This document shows positions 11,135-22,141 of a DNA stretch of 64,000 bases, one piece after another (position 1 is the stretch's first letter; each line of letters begins with the position of its first letter). A model generated the notes under the pieces. It did no database searches. It worked only from the letters and a program-made list of their open reading frames with translations, and was not told the DNA's origin. Location of the stretch: positions 7,812,001 through 7,876,000 of the forward strand of contig OZ199838.1 of assembly GCA_964304625.1 (NCBI GenBank), read 5' to 3'. Source of the stretch: Kudoa neothunni (lineage: Eukaryota > Cnidaria). The translations under genes and the position numbers were made by a program.

Positions 11135-13041
11135 CAGTCGAGATTCGATATTGCGTAATTTTTCCTTGGTCCCAAAAATTACGCAATATCGAGTCACGCA
11201 CGTGCGCACTTGAAAAAATATTCGATTTAAACTTGTTTTGTGCGTTTATCCTACTTTAAATCATTGCTAGTGAAATAAAATAAATATAAGGAATTTTATT
11301 TAACTCAACCAGACAAAATTATTAATTTTTATGAAAAAATGAAGTAATTTTAGTTTGGTGCCATCCTTGAGATGATATTTTTAAAATTCGATCCATTATC
11401 GGATGAAGATCGATGAGTCCAGATGGATCTTCCCGAATAAACACCTTCCTTAATGTACTTACGGCATGCTTTATATCTTTTATTGGAACTTTTGGTTCTT
11501 CCTCATCAGATTCGATTTCATTCTGAATTGGATTCGCTGTTGATATTAAGACATCGCCGTTATCATCTTCACAAGTAGGTAAGTTATCATCATCAAAGTT
11601 GGTCTCCCATGTTTCCTCCTCGACTATAAAAATATTAAAATTTTATTGTATATTTATACTCTGTTTATCTTCGAAAATTTTATCATTTGTTTCCGTCTCT
11701 GTATCTCCTATGATAATGGATTAATTTTTGAAGTTCGCATTAGCTTTTACTTTCGCTAAATATGCCCGACTTTTTAAAATAATTGACAATAATTTCAGGT
11801 TGAATACTGTTCCATGCTTCTTGGAGTGTCAAAATTGCTTAAGTAATGTAAATTTATTATTTAACGAATCATCACATAATGCTATATGGCTACACAATAT
11901 TTTTTTATATCTACTTTTAAGACAATTAATCACTCCGAGGTCGAGTGGCTGTAAAACACTTGTATTATTTTTCGTTGTTCTGACTCCATTTTAAAATTTA
12001 ATTTTTTTCAGTATCTGGAAAAAAATAGCGGATGTCATCCAAGAATTTTGTTGGGCATAATACTCATAAGGTAAATTTTTTACCCCCTTGAAGCACCAGG
12101 GGTTTTGGTATTTCCCAATTACGACTAAGGGCAACTTTTCTCCGCTTAAAGAGCACGATACCAAGATCGTTATTCTTTTTTTCGATAGCTTTTTACCTTT
12201 AATGTCATTTTCTTCTTTTAATAAATAACTACTGTTCTGTAATTGCTCATAAAACAAACCAGTTTCGTCAATATTGATTATATTTTTTGGGCTATATATG
12301 CTTATCAAATTTTTATTTTCATAGATCCACGAATCAATATTGCGACGTTAGCGCTCGCAACTTCACCATGAAAATGATTCCAAACCTTTTTTTAAACCCC
12401 GCTAGCCAACCCCTGCTTGCTTTAAAATTTTGAACTTCATTCTTTCTGGCAATTATGGTGGCCATTTCAAGTATTACGTCACCAGAAATAATGTGACCAT
12501 TGGTGCGTTTTTTGATGAACCATTCACAAACTTCTTCGTCTATGTTGATAAATCTTCCATTTGAATGCCTCTTCCTATTTCCTGCAACATCTGAATTTTT
12601 CAGCTTGGTTTCATGAGAAAGAATTCTGTCAAGCGTTGAATGTCCTTTAAGAAATAAATTGTTATCGATTAAAATTAATCATACCACTAAGTTTAAACTT
12701 TTCAACCGTCATTTTCTTTGCGCCCTTTATTGATTTTATTGAATTGTAATATTGTATTATTCTAATTTTCTCAGAAATCTCACGCTGCTCCCTGGACATA
12801 TTGAAGATGAAATCACGCAATATCGAGTCAAGTTGGTAATTTACGTTACGCAATTAAAAGGTTTTACGCAATACTAAATCAGAGGCACATAGAAAAAATA
12901 TTTTTTTATTTTTATTCTATATTATTAATTTAATAAATAAAGTAATCATAAAACTCTAAAATTAAGTCCCAAAGTAAATATCTTCATATCGAAAATCCTA
13001 AATTACGCAATACCGAATCACGCAATATCCAATCTCGGCCG
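11135..13041 (-). mobile_element. Tigger-1 (pogo family) transposon in Merlin-3
   Basis: Inverted repeats 'cagtcgagattcgatatt' (from 11135) and the complement of 'aatatccaatctcggccg' (ending 13041) are flanked by TA at 11133-11134 and 13042-13043. A second, inner pair ('attacgcaatatcgagtcac' style) follows each terminus. Its length, 1,907 bases, is normal for a pogo element. Confidence 0.93.
11322..12853 (-). pseudogene. Tigger-1 transposase, decayed
   Basis: Reads right to left. A CENP-B/pogo helix-turn-helix lies at 12853-12662 ('SEKIRIIQYYNSIKSIKG'). The DDE core at 12308-11991 starts with 'NIINIDETGLFYEQL' (first Asp) and continues 'PLVVIGKYQNPWCFKG'. The segment with 'TSVLQPLDLGVIN' (third Asp) follows at about 11975-11935 in another frame. 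An acidic tail 'IESDEEEPKVP' leads to the C-terminus. The last codons before the stop at 11322 read 'HQTKITSFFHKN', a textbook PIP-box (QxxIxxFF) for PCNA binding, as known for the pogo transposase of Drosophila. Several frameshifts break the protein. Confidence 0.88.
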
Positions 13042-16016
13042 TATTTCGATTTATTCCGACTTTTGCCGATGCGGCATCGTATTGTGTAGTTTAGCCGGAT
13101 ATTTTAGGATTGGTCACACGTATATCTTGTAATGGCTTAATTAATTGCATTGACAAATCTATAAGGAAATTTTGTCTTTTATTTATTTTACATCTATTAA
13201 AATAATCAGGATTTCTCTGTTCAAATACAACAAAAGCATTGAAGGAGGCGACATCCGGAATTTGTGAAAATACGGCGTAAGGCCAGCGCTTACATTTTCG
13301 CTTACACGTATATGTAGAAATGCACTGATCCACCACATCAACGCCACATTTATTTATATTATAATATTTAATAGCTATTGGTTTAGCACGAACATCAGAG
13401 TCTACTTCAATTGTACGATGTTGCGAAGAGAGTAAGATGACAACTTTGTTTTTTTGTGGTATATAGGATATAAGGGTAAATTGATCATAGAACCCAAACA
13501 AGGAAGAGTAAACTGGTCTAAATTTGTTTTGCAAAAATTCCGAAGGTACGAAAACTCTGCATTTTCGAACGGTTCCAATCATTGAGGTTTTACGTATTTG
13601 CAGATACGACGCAAGTTGCCAAGTTGTGAAATAGTTATCAAAGGTAATGTTCCTACCGACCTCTAACAAATGCTCTGTAAGGTTTACCACCACGTTAAAA
13701 GATAAATTATTCTCACGTTGGCATTTAATTTTCCCCAAATAAGGTATTATGTTAGAAACGTAGCGAGATTGACTATTGCATACTATGCAAAATTTCAAGC
13801 CGTATTTCGAAGGCTTTTTGAGCATATACACCAAGAATGATACACGACCATGGAATGGATATAATTGCCCATCCACTGTTAAATTTGGGCCGGGTGTATA
13901 ACTTGTTTTGCGTATATTTACAAATTTATCAAATATACTCCTTATATCCGCGAATTTATCACTTGCATTGTCCCTATTCCAATATTCTTCAAACCGAATG
14001 TAGGCCAAAATTTGTTTGAATCTTAATCGACTCATGGTTGCACGAAACAGTGCTCTACCGTGAACCCCATCCCATAGAATGGAAGTGCTCTCCATGTTTG
14101 ATTTATACGCCCCGGCCAAAAGTAGCAATCCTATGAATGCTCTAAGTTCAACGAGGTCTGTGGGTTTCCACTTATCACCTAGTTGTTCATACCCTTTACG
14201 GTTTGTATATAAAATTATGTCTTCCGTCATTTCATGATTTAAAAAATGAAGGAAGGCAGTGAGTGGTGTTTCCGTATTCAAGAAATCACTCGGTTTACCC
14301 GCTTGAATATTATTATTTATATTATGATGAGGGGTTCTTCCAGATTTTGGAGTAGAAGACCAAAGAATAGATTTGTCTTTGGAAATGTAGCTTTTTGGGG
14401 GAACCGCGTCGTTATTATAATTTTTTTCTACTTTTAATTCCATTCCCACATCAGCAAATCAAGATTATTAATCAAAAAACTGAACATAACTCAGTGCTTT
14501 CACACGAGATAACAAATTACCGTTTTTTTCGTCGTAAAATTCATCACTATATTCAGATATTTCCTCCAAATATTTTTCCAATTCACACGATTCTATGCTT
14601 TCATTATCTGAAGACGAAAACTCGCTCAAATTAATTGAATTGGCCATGAATCTGTATGTCGCAAGTCGAGGATTAACTTCAATGTCGCGAAATTGTATAA
14701 ATGATTAAAATTAACACAATAGAATTATCATTCAAAATTACGAAAAAATTTGTAATAGTACATACCGCTAGATAATTAATTTTTAAGAGTTTACGTGAAA
14801 TTTTGGCCCAAAAAAAACAAATATTAAAGTCTACAAACCCAATTTAATCAGTAGGTGGGCTCGTGGAGCCCATGGTTGTCCTCAAAGGGTTAATTAATAC
14901 GTTGGTGTGTGTACCGCCCTTTATAATATTACCACATTAGATAGATTAAGCCGACAGAGTATACTATTTAAGGGTTATCTACCGATTATCATCAGAACTG
15001 CGCGAATGATTTCCCAAGATCTTTTGAGAATATTTTTTGCAATGAGGATAACTCTATACAATATTTTATCAATATTAGTATCTTCAAAGCACCAACTAAC
15101 TGTATGAAATTTAATGGAAATAGACATTCTATACATCGAAAAAATTGGCGATGTTTCTCCAAAATATGCAGAAAAGAAACATCCCGAAGCAGCAACACAA
15201 AAGACAGATTCAAAAAGCTAGCACGTTATACCATACCACTCGCGCAAAATAATAATTGTTAATAGGCTTAGCCGCCTCACATCCATTTTTGAGTCGACAT
15301 TTTTCAATAATGTGAGAATTAAACTTCATGATTTTTTGAAGTTATCATATTACTGGTCGGTGGGTGTAAAAAATTTTAACCCGGGAATAATTACCGGACA
15401 CTCTTCTCAAACAACTACCAATTATTATCGCTATCTTCGCCAGCTGGTAGCAGATAGTCTAGATTTTGAGGATATGGTTATTGGAGGAGAAAATATAATT
15501 GTAGAGATTGTTGAGTCTAAATTTGGCGAGATGAAGCATAACAGAGGGCATGGCGTTAATGGAGCATGGGTTCTTGGAGGTGTAGAAAGGACATCAGGTC
15601 GAAAGATATTTTTGGTGGAGGTTCCTGACAGAACCGCTGAGATTCTTATCTAAAAAATCAAAACGTATATCCGTCCTGGCTCTATTATCATAGGCACATA
15701 CGTGTGGCTATGTCTATCGGTCCGATAGATCAGTTTTACGATTTTGTAATATTAAAAATAAGTAAAATTAGGTTTTTCATTTCCCAATGGTTAAATTACA
15801 AAGTTTACAAACATATTTTTGATATTCGAGTCGCTCCAATTAGGAATTGTTACCGACACGGTGTGATTATCGTTTTCAAATATTATATATTTAACTTATA
15901 TTATATTTTTTCGCTGAAATTTGAGAATAAATTGATCTGGTGATCGCATCTAAATTAAACAGTGACGTTGAATTTTATGAACCTTGTGTTTCGTGTAGCG
16001 TGGTTATTCGTAGGCA

Positions 16017-18159
16017 ATGAACAGCAACGAAAGTGGTGGAAACAACCATGATGTTAACACTAACGAGAATAATTTTTTTAAAGTTGGTGATACGTTTAAT
16101 AACTTTGAAGAATTAAAGTTGAAAATTGAACAGTTGGAATTACTCGATAAATATACGATGTTCATATTAGATTTCAAAACCATTGATAGTGGCCAACAAC
16201 GATGTGATCGAGTGTTAAATCCATTATTAAAATATTATCAATAAAAATATTGTTGTATTCACGGCGGGAAAAAGGTAAATCGTTATATTTTGTTAAATAT
16301 TCGTTATTCAAGGTTAATTATTATTTTGTCTTTAGAAATATTTTTATTTAGTTATTAAGTTATTTATTGGTTTCATTACTTTAGAGAAAGCGATCAACTG
16401 GTCAACGAAATACGAACTCTTACTATAAGGGATGCCCAGAGTTTTTAAGGTTTCTAATTGACACCGATGGGAAAAAACTTGTGTTAAAATCTCTTAATTT
16501 ATCACACAACCACGATTCTCTTAGTTTACCCTCAAAATTTTCGTCAAAGGCAAAAAAACCTAATGACGAGGAGGTTACATATATCACCCAACTTGTTGAA
16601 GTCGACGGTAATTCAAAGGCTATCCAAGAAAAATTTTTAGGGAGAAGGGAAAGTACGTTTTGCTGAAAAAGCTAAGAAACATTAAATATTCAATTAAGTC
16701 CCATTCAACCACACTTGATTGTTTGTTAACTCTAAAAAATAATCCTAATGTATTTATTGAAGTGTTAGAAGCTGAAAATAATTTTAAGGGCCTTTTTTAT
16801 CAAGATTTTGACATGAAAAAATGCCTGAAAGCTTACCCCGAAATAATATTTATTGACGCCACATATAAATTATTAGACTGTAGGGCTCCAGTTTATTTTC
16901 TTGCGGTAATGGATGGAAGAGGAATGAGCGAGATTGTGGCAACAGGAATCCTCACCGAAGAAACCGAGGAAATATTGTCATGGTTTATTAAAACAATTAA
17001 AAAGCATTACCCATTGATAGAAAACGAGACTAAAATTTTTATGACAGACAAAGACATAGTAGAACGAAAAGTTTTAAAAAATATTTCTCGAAATGTTAAC
17101 ATTCAATTATGTCTTTATCATGTCTTAAAAGCATTTAATCGTGAAATCAAGGTCGAGAAAATGAACATCAATTCTAAGGAAAAAGAAATTTCACTCTTTT
17201 ACCTACAAAAAATCTCATACGCCAAAAACAACGATGAGTATAATTCTATAAAAAACAATTTAAGGATAATGTAGGAGAAAACGTTTATCGTTATTTTAAA
17301 AATAATTGGCATACCATCAAAGATGAATGGGTTATTGGTTTACGGAGATACGATGGAATGTTCTTAAATTTTACCAATAATAGAATTGAAAGTATCAATT
17401 CCAAAGTAAAACAAGTGATTCCATTGTTTTCTTCTTTTGAAGAATTTTTCAAGAAGTTTCTGGTTTACATAAATACTTCAAGAATGGAGAATGATAATAA
17501 GGCTGTTCAAGAAATTTTAGACTCCTCAAAAATTCATTGATCTTGATATAATCGAGTATTATAATTATTTAACAAAATATCCATTTCAAATGGTTTCAAA
17601 TGAATATTCTAAAGTTCTATCGCCAGAAAACATCGGTGACGAAATTTTTCCAGGTAGTTTTAATATGCCTTCCAATGATAAATGTGGCTGTCCCTTCAGA
17701 ATCAGCATGAACTTACCATGCTGTCATGTATTTACATATCGGAAAAAGTGTAATCTTCCACTTTTTGATAAATCTTTGTGCTCCAAGAGATGGACGAAAA
17801 ATTACTTTATTGAAAACTCCAGGTTGCAAGAAAATGTTTGCAAAAAGAATGATGTCGACTTTGGAAGCGATTCGATTATTTTCAGTTCTTTACCCAAGAA
17901 TGTTCAATATTCAGAACAGAAAAAATTTAATGAAGCTTCTAGGTTAATGAAAACCGTCGCTGCTAGAATATCAGAAAAAACAGGCCCTGAATACAATTAT
18001 TGGATAGATATGCTGAAACAGTTTGTGGAATGCATTGAAAATAATGAAAAAATTGCGATAACAAGATTTAACGATAATGACTCTACACGTGAGGTCTCAG
18101 CAGCCTCAAGCAAAAACATCACTGCATCTAAAAGTATTCATTTATATAATATAATGTAA
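16017..18159 (+). pseudogene. MULE transposase (copy A2), frameshifted
   Basis: The start missing from A1 is present here: ATG at 16017, then 75 codons ending in a stop at 16242-16244. Reading on gives 'KYCCIHGGKK' and a GT-AG intron of 110 bases (16275-16384), followed by 'RKRSTGQRNTNSYYKGCPEF' and 'LSHNHD'. Together these form a WRKY/GCM1-like zinc finger (C, C, H-x-H) typical of MULE N-termini. The DDE core (17274 side: 'FIDATYK', 'TDKDIVE', 'CLYH') and SWIM finger ('CGCPF', 'LPCCH') follow as in copy A1. The frame changes near 16656, 17259 and 17531 are the same as in A1. Confidence 0.9.
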
Positions 18160-18542
18160 TATTAATTCTGACCTTTATAGATTCAGAATTACATCATTGC
18201 CCTGTAAACGAAAGTCAACAAGAGTAAAACGGAATCCCTGTTTAAATATTTATTCTAATTATAGAGAGAAATCCAATAATGGTGAAAAATCATATGATAT
18301 ATCTGATGAAGATAATAAAATTTCAAGTAATACAACAATTAATTATATTTTTGATTCAAAATGTAGAATTAATTAATTTTGCCTTCAAAAATTAAATACA
18401 AGGGCCGCCCTAGGCCCTAGAGGTTCGCCGACGACTGTAATTGATATAAAAAGATCTAAAGTCCACATGAGTTTGTTCATGAATTTAACTGAAAAGCAAC
18501 AAATTTCGGGCATATTATAAATTTTTTAAATAATAAATAGCT

Positions 18543-18917
18543 ATGCTGAGTTGGTTCGTTGATACAAAAATTGCGAGAAGAGCTATGGTTAATAAAGAAA
18601 AAATTGATGAAAAGGATGTCGAGGTTTTTTCCGATAACATAAGTGACGCGATTCTTGACCAAAGGGTTAAAATTGATAAAATATTTCCTTATTTTACTGA
18701 CGACGCCATTTATAATATTAAAACGATTATAAAAAACAAAAAAAACCGTTGGCTATATGTGCAGTATCTGTAAAAACACGATTGGGAACATGGAATCATC
18801 TATAGGTTGTGATATATGCTTAGAATGGAGTCATTTCAAATGTCAAAATATCAGTATTGGTCCATATTCTAAATATTGGTGTTGCAACGAATGTAAAAAG
18901 TTATTCAAGAACAAATG
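18543..18917 (+). pseudogene. PHD-finger frame of MULE A2, one-base insertion
   Basis: Equivalent to the intact frame at 2059-2433 of copy A1. One extra A in the A-run near 18741 shifts the frame just before the PHD finger, so the open frame ends at 18773. The CSIC, CDIC, HFKC and CNEC codons are still present in the shifted frame. Confidence 0.85.
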
Positions 18918-19601
18918 AAAGTACAAAGGTTGTAAACTTGAAAAAAAAATATTTCTCCAACAAAAGAGTAGTTTTATTCGAATTATCTTCAAAATTTTTA
19001 CTATTTTTCCAGATACAATTTTTTTTATTGCAAATACGAATAGTGCCAAACTATACTATATTTTTAATTACGCTAATAATCGACAAGTATTATTTCTTTT
19101 GTAAGAAACATTGGCTATTATAAGGTCGATTTGTTTAAAGCTTCGTTGTTGAAATTAAATTCTATAATCTTAATTAGTTTCTATAATGATGTCATATATA
19201 ATCAACATTAAATAAATTTCATGTTTAAGAATATACCAATATAATTAATATTTTTTCGAACCCGGATGGAGATATTTACTTACTCATTCGAAATAGTGTC
19301 GAAATTTTAATTTATTTACAAAGCAAGCATAATTTGAATAATATTTCGAGATAAATGTTGTCAAATTGCTTTACCGCTTGACTAAATGAATTTTTGTTTG
19401 TTATGTACTATGTAAATTAACTTATTAGTACGAATCAATCTCTCGAAATTGAATATCAATAAATTATCAAACCGATATAAATAATTATTAATTATTTCTC
19501 TAAATAGAATCAAATATATCTCAAAATTATTATTTTTAGATGCATTTTAAGGATAAATATAACGCATAATTAAGTCATTGGAATATATAAATATGATGTA
19601 A

Positions 19602-21744
19602 GGCAGTGTGTATTGGCCCGAACAAATTAATTTATTTAATTTTCGAGTTTTTTATTATAGTGAATCTGTGTTGTCTGATATAAAACAATTTGCAATTTCT
19701 TACTTAATTTTTTTATCGAGTTATATCGGTTAAAAATATTCTGTATAATGTAATATGGTTTCGACAAAATGGACCGTAAAAAGTCTTTTTATTGAGTTTA
19801 TGGGTTATTTGTTTATTCAAATGAACATTTTTAGTTCTGATTTAATTTTTAACTATCTATGTAACTAAAATTTTTATTTTAATAGTTTTAATTTTATTGT
19901 AACGTGCATTGATTTGATTGTAATCATCCCCTAATGCTGTAATACAAAATTATTGTAAAAAAATGTAGGATTTTTCATCAGACCAAAAACATAAAGTATA
20001 TAGTTGTTGTATTTAAAGATATTTGGTTATAGCAAAAGAAAAATTTTGATTTTACTCCTACGCGCGTGTTTACGAAATGGGATTGCCTGAACTTAATACG
20101 ATTTTTCAAACCGGAAATACTTTTAGCATTTTTGGTGAGTCAAAGTTGAAAATAGAGTAATACGAACAAAACTCCATGGGTAGTTTATCTATATATGACT
20201 CTTAAACCATCAAAAGAGCTTAGAAGCGATGTAATAAAACGTTAAATCCAATACTTTAGTTTTATCATACAAAATACTGCTGGGTTCATCGCGACAAAAA
20301 CTTAATTTCTTCAAAAATTTTAATAAATTTTGTATATGCATTAAAGTTTGAAAACATGCAGTCGTTATTACAGAGCATGCCCAATGTTTCTATGAACTTT
20401 CCATCACAATTTTTACATAGTAGAAATAAAATATCAAAGGATGAAAGTGATCTTATCACTCAATTTGTTCAAGTTGACGGAAATTCCAAAGTAATCCAAG
20501 AAAAAATATTACGAGAAAGGGGAACTTTGTGTCATTGAATAAAGTGTCTAACATGAAGCACTCTTGTAAATCACATACAAAGAACCTGTAATTTTAAAAA
20601 AATTCAAATAAAAAAAGAAGATATTTAGAGATATGGGAAATCAACAATGAGACTATAGGCTCCGACATATGTCTTCAATCGAGCTATTTTAAATGCTAAC
20701 ATATTAAACTGAACCCGTCATCAAAATATTAGAGTTGTATGAATTGTAAAATAGGAGAATGATAGAAGAGAAATTTTGATAAAAAAGCTTTAGTTTTAAT
20801 TCATATGCTATTTAAATATATCTTATACCATCATGAATATGTATTTTACCCATCCATAAGATGGTATTTATGTTACAATAATTTAAAAGGATTTTTTATC
20901 AAACACGTTCAATCAATTTTACAAAATTCATATAGTCATGTAGTTGAATTCATGGGAACATCTGTGTGATACATGGCTTGGTGAAAAAGTCTAAATCCAA
21001 CATTTTTTGAACAAAATCACCAATAAAAAGTTATATTTAAACGTTGAAAATAATGGTCCAAATATGAATAAAATTGTTATAGTGGATAATAACAACTATA
21101 TATTTTAATTGAGAACATTAAATTTCAACTAGTATCGTCGAAATTCAGTTTGTATGCGAAGTGTCCTGATTAGGTGACATTAAATTAGGTATAAATCAAT
21201 AAATTGGATTCATTTTCAAATAAAAAAATCATATGCACAACATTTATTTACATTGGGTGATTTATACCGATATTATAAAAAATGTCAATGTCGGACATTT
21301 GACGCCATTTGGAGTTTTGGATTTAGGACAACCATTTATATGGATGAAATCAATTCAAAAATATTGAAAATAGCAAATAACATGATTACAACAGTGAATT
21401 CATTCAAAACTATGAATATAACACGGATATATCATATCAGAAAATTATTATTGCACAATACGTGGAACGAATAAATTTCTTACTGATCAAAAATCAAAAA
21501 CATATCATTCAAATGTTAAACAAGTTTATGATGGAAAATAGAGCATTTACAAAGAGAAATTACAATAATGATGAGGATGGGTCCTCCTAAGTAACGCCTT
21601 ATATCACAGATTCCTAAGGACAAAATTCTTTTATTTTGTTCACATTAATATATAATCCATTTTAATAATTTTTTGACTCACTACAATTAAAAAAGAATCC
21701 CCTAAATAGGTAAAAACAATTTGTTCGGGCCAAGAGACACTTCC
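19602..21744 (+). mobile_element. MULE-B, non-autonomous MULE nested in MULE A2
   Basis: 2,143 bases with inverted ends: left 'ggcagtgtgtattggcccg' continuing 'aacaaatt', and right the complement of 'aatttgttcgggcc' plus 'aagagacacttcc'. They match at about 23 of 27 positions. The 9-bp duplication 'atgatgtaa' (19593-19601 and 21745-21753) is perfect, and copy A1 shows the empty site at 3108-3116. Inside, 20356-20538 encodes 'VQVDGNSKVIQEKILRER', a relative of the MULE-A N-terminal region. Near 20660-20750 there is a degenerate PHD finger ('SDICLQSSYFKC', 'SCMNCK') with the first cysteines lost. The DDE core and SWIM finger are absent, so it must have moved with help from an autonomous relative. 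Confidence 0.93.
20356..20538 (+). pseudogene. MULE-B N-terminal remnant
   Basis: A 60-codon open frame whose second half ('LITQFVQVDGNSKVIQEK') aligns with 'YITQLVEVDGNSKAIQEK' of MULE-A. It stops at 20538, just where the MULE-A frame shows its first frameshift. Nothing of the catalytic core follows. Confidence 0.8.
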
Positions 21745-22141
21745 ATGATGTAAATATTTGTATGGAAAACTTAAGCCTTATTAATCCAATAATTCATAAA
21801 TGTGTTAGTTTATGTAAGATTGGCATTTTTCACAAGTCAAAAAATGAAGATCTCGATTCTATTCGTGTCTAAATAGGTGTCTGAGTATTCTCGTTAATTA
21901 AACTTAATTGATAGATATACTTGTCGCTAAAATGTTGTTTAAAATATTAAATGTAATCTTATATCAACTCAAAGTAAATTTAAATAGCATGCGATGCTGA
22001 TCTTCCAGAACAATAGACACAGCCATTATCATAACATATTGCTTCAAAAGATATGGAACGCTACATAATTTCTGCACTCACCTCATCGTAAATCACAGTA
22101 TAGAATATGTGAATAGTACTATAGGAGCTCATACAAACACC

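Larger units (their letters stand above)
10154..13096 (+). mobile_element. Merlin-3 (IS1595/ISXO2-like) transposon in piggyBac-1
   Basis: Inverted repeats pair 'gactaaactacacaata' at 10154 with the complement of 'attgtgtagtttagcc' ending at 13096, and continue into 'taaaagtcggataa' and its partner. The flanking 8-mers 'agatattt' (10146-10153) and 'ggatattt' (13097-13104) differ by one base and fit the 8-bp duplication of Merlin elements. Without the nested Tigger-1 it is about 1.03 kb. Confidence 0.88.
9920..14647 (-). pseudogene. piggyBac-1 transposase, split by Merlin-3
   Basis: Reads right to left. An acidic N-terminus starts at ATG 14647 ('MANSINLSEFSSSDNES'); then comes a 452-residue open core, 14449-13091. 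The core keeps the three piggyBac Asp positions: 'TVDGQLYPFHGR', 'ITFDNYFTTWQL' and 'CGVDVVDQCIS'. The core reads into the terminal repeat of Merlin-3 and stops there. The C-terminal cysteine-rich domain resumes beyond that element at about 10081-9920 ('RKRCSICPTGII', 'YCHSCKNNVCTEH', 'VTCTKCD'), one frame off. The N-terminal piece and the core are also out of frame with each other; a short intron cannot be excluded. Interruption by Merlin-3 must have killed it. Confidence 0.92.
9753..14889 (-). mobile_element. piggyBac-1 transposon
   Basis: Inverted termini 'ccctttgaggacaacc' (9753 onward) and its complement 'ggttgtcctcaaaggg' (ending 14889) are flanked by TTAA at 9749-9752 and 14890-14893, the piggyBac target site. 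Just inside both ends is a second palindromic stretch ('gggctcctggggccc' and 'gggctcgtggagccc'). Of its 5,137 bases, 2,943 are the nested Merlin-3 (itself containing Tigger-1) plus an 8-base duplication, leaving a normal-sized piggyBac of about 2.2 kb. Confidence 0.94.
5690..14950 (+). mobile_element. hAT transposon hAT-3, decayed host of nested insertions
   Basis: Transposase fragments of one hAT element run along the plus strand at about 5690-6950, 7826-8067, 9395-9748 and possibly past 14893. They are separated by an IS630-like element (8070-9392) and piggyBac-1 (9753-14889). Both insertions are proved by the paralogous hAT-4 fragment at 53395-53785, which reads straight through both target sites. 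Terminal repeats and the target duplication of hAT-3 itself were not found, so its outer limits are approximate. Confidence 0.7.
15693..22024 (+). mobile_element. MULE DNA transposon, copy A2 (complete)
   Basis: A perfect 9-bp duplication 'attatcata' flanks it (15684-15692 and 22025-22033), as expected for Mutator-like elements. The ends are inverted repeats: 'ggctatgtctatcggtccg' near 15706 pairs with the complement of 'cagaacaatagacacagcc' ending 22024, and 'agatcag' follows in both. The left end carries 13 extra bases ('acatacgtgtggc') relative to the right. Removing the nested MULE-B leaves about 4.2 kb. It interrupts Merlin-1. Confidence 0.94.
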
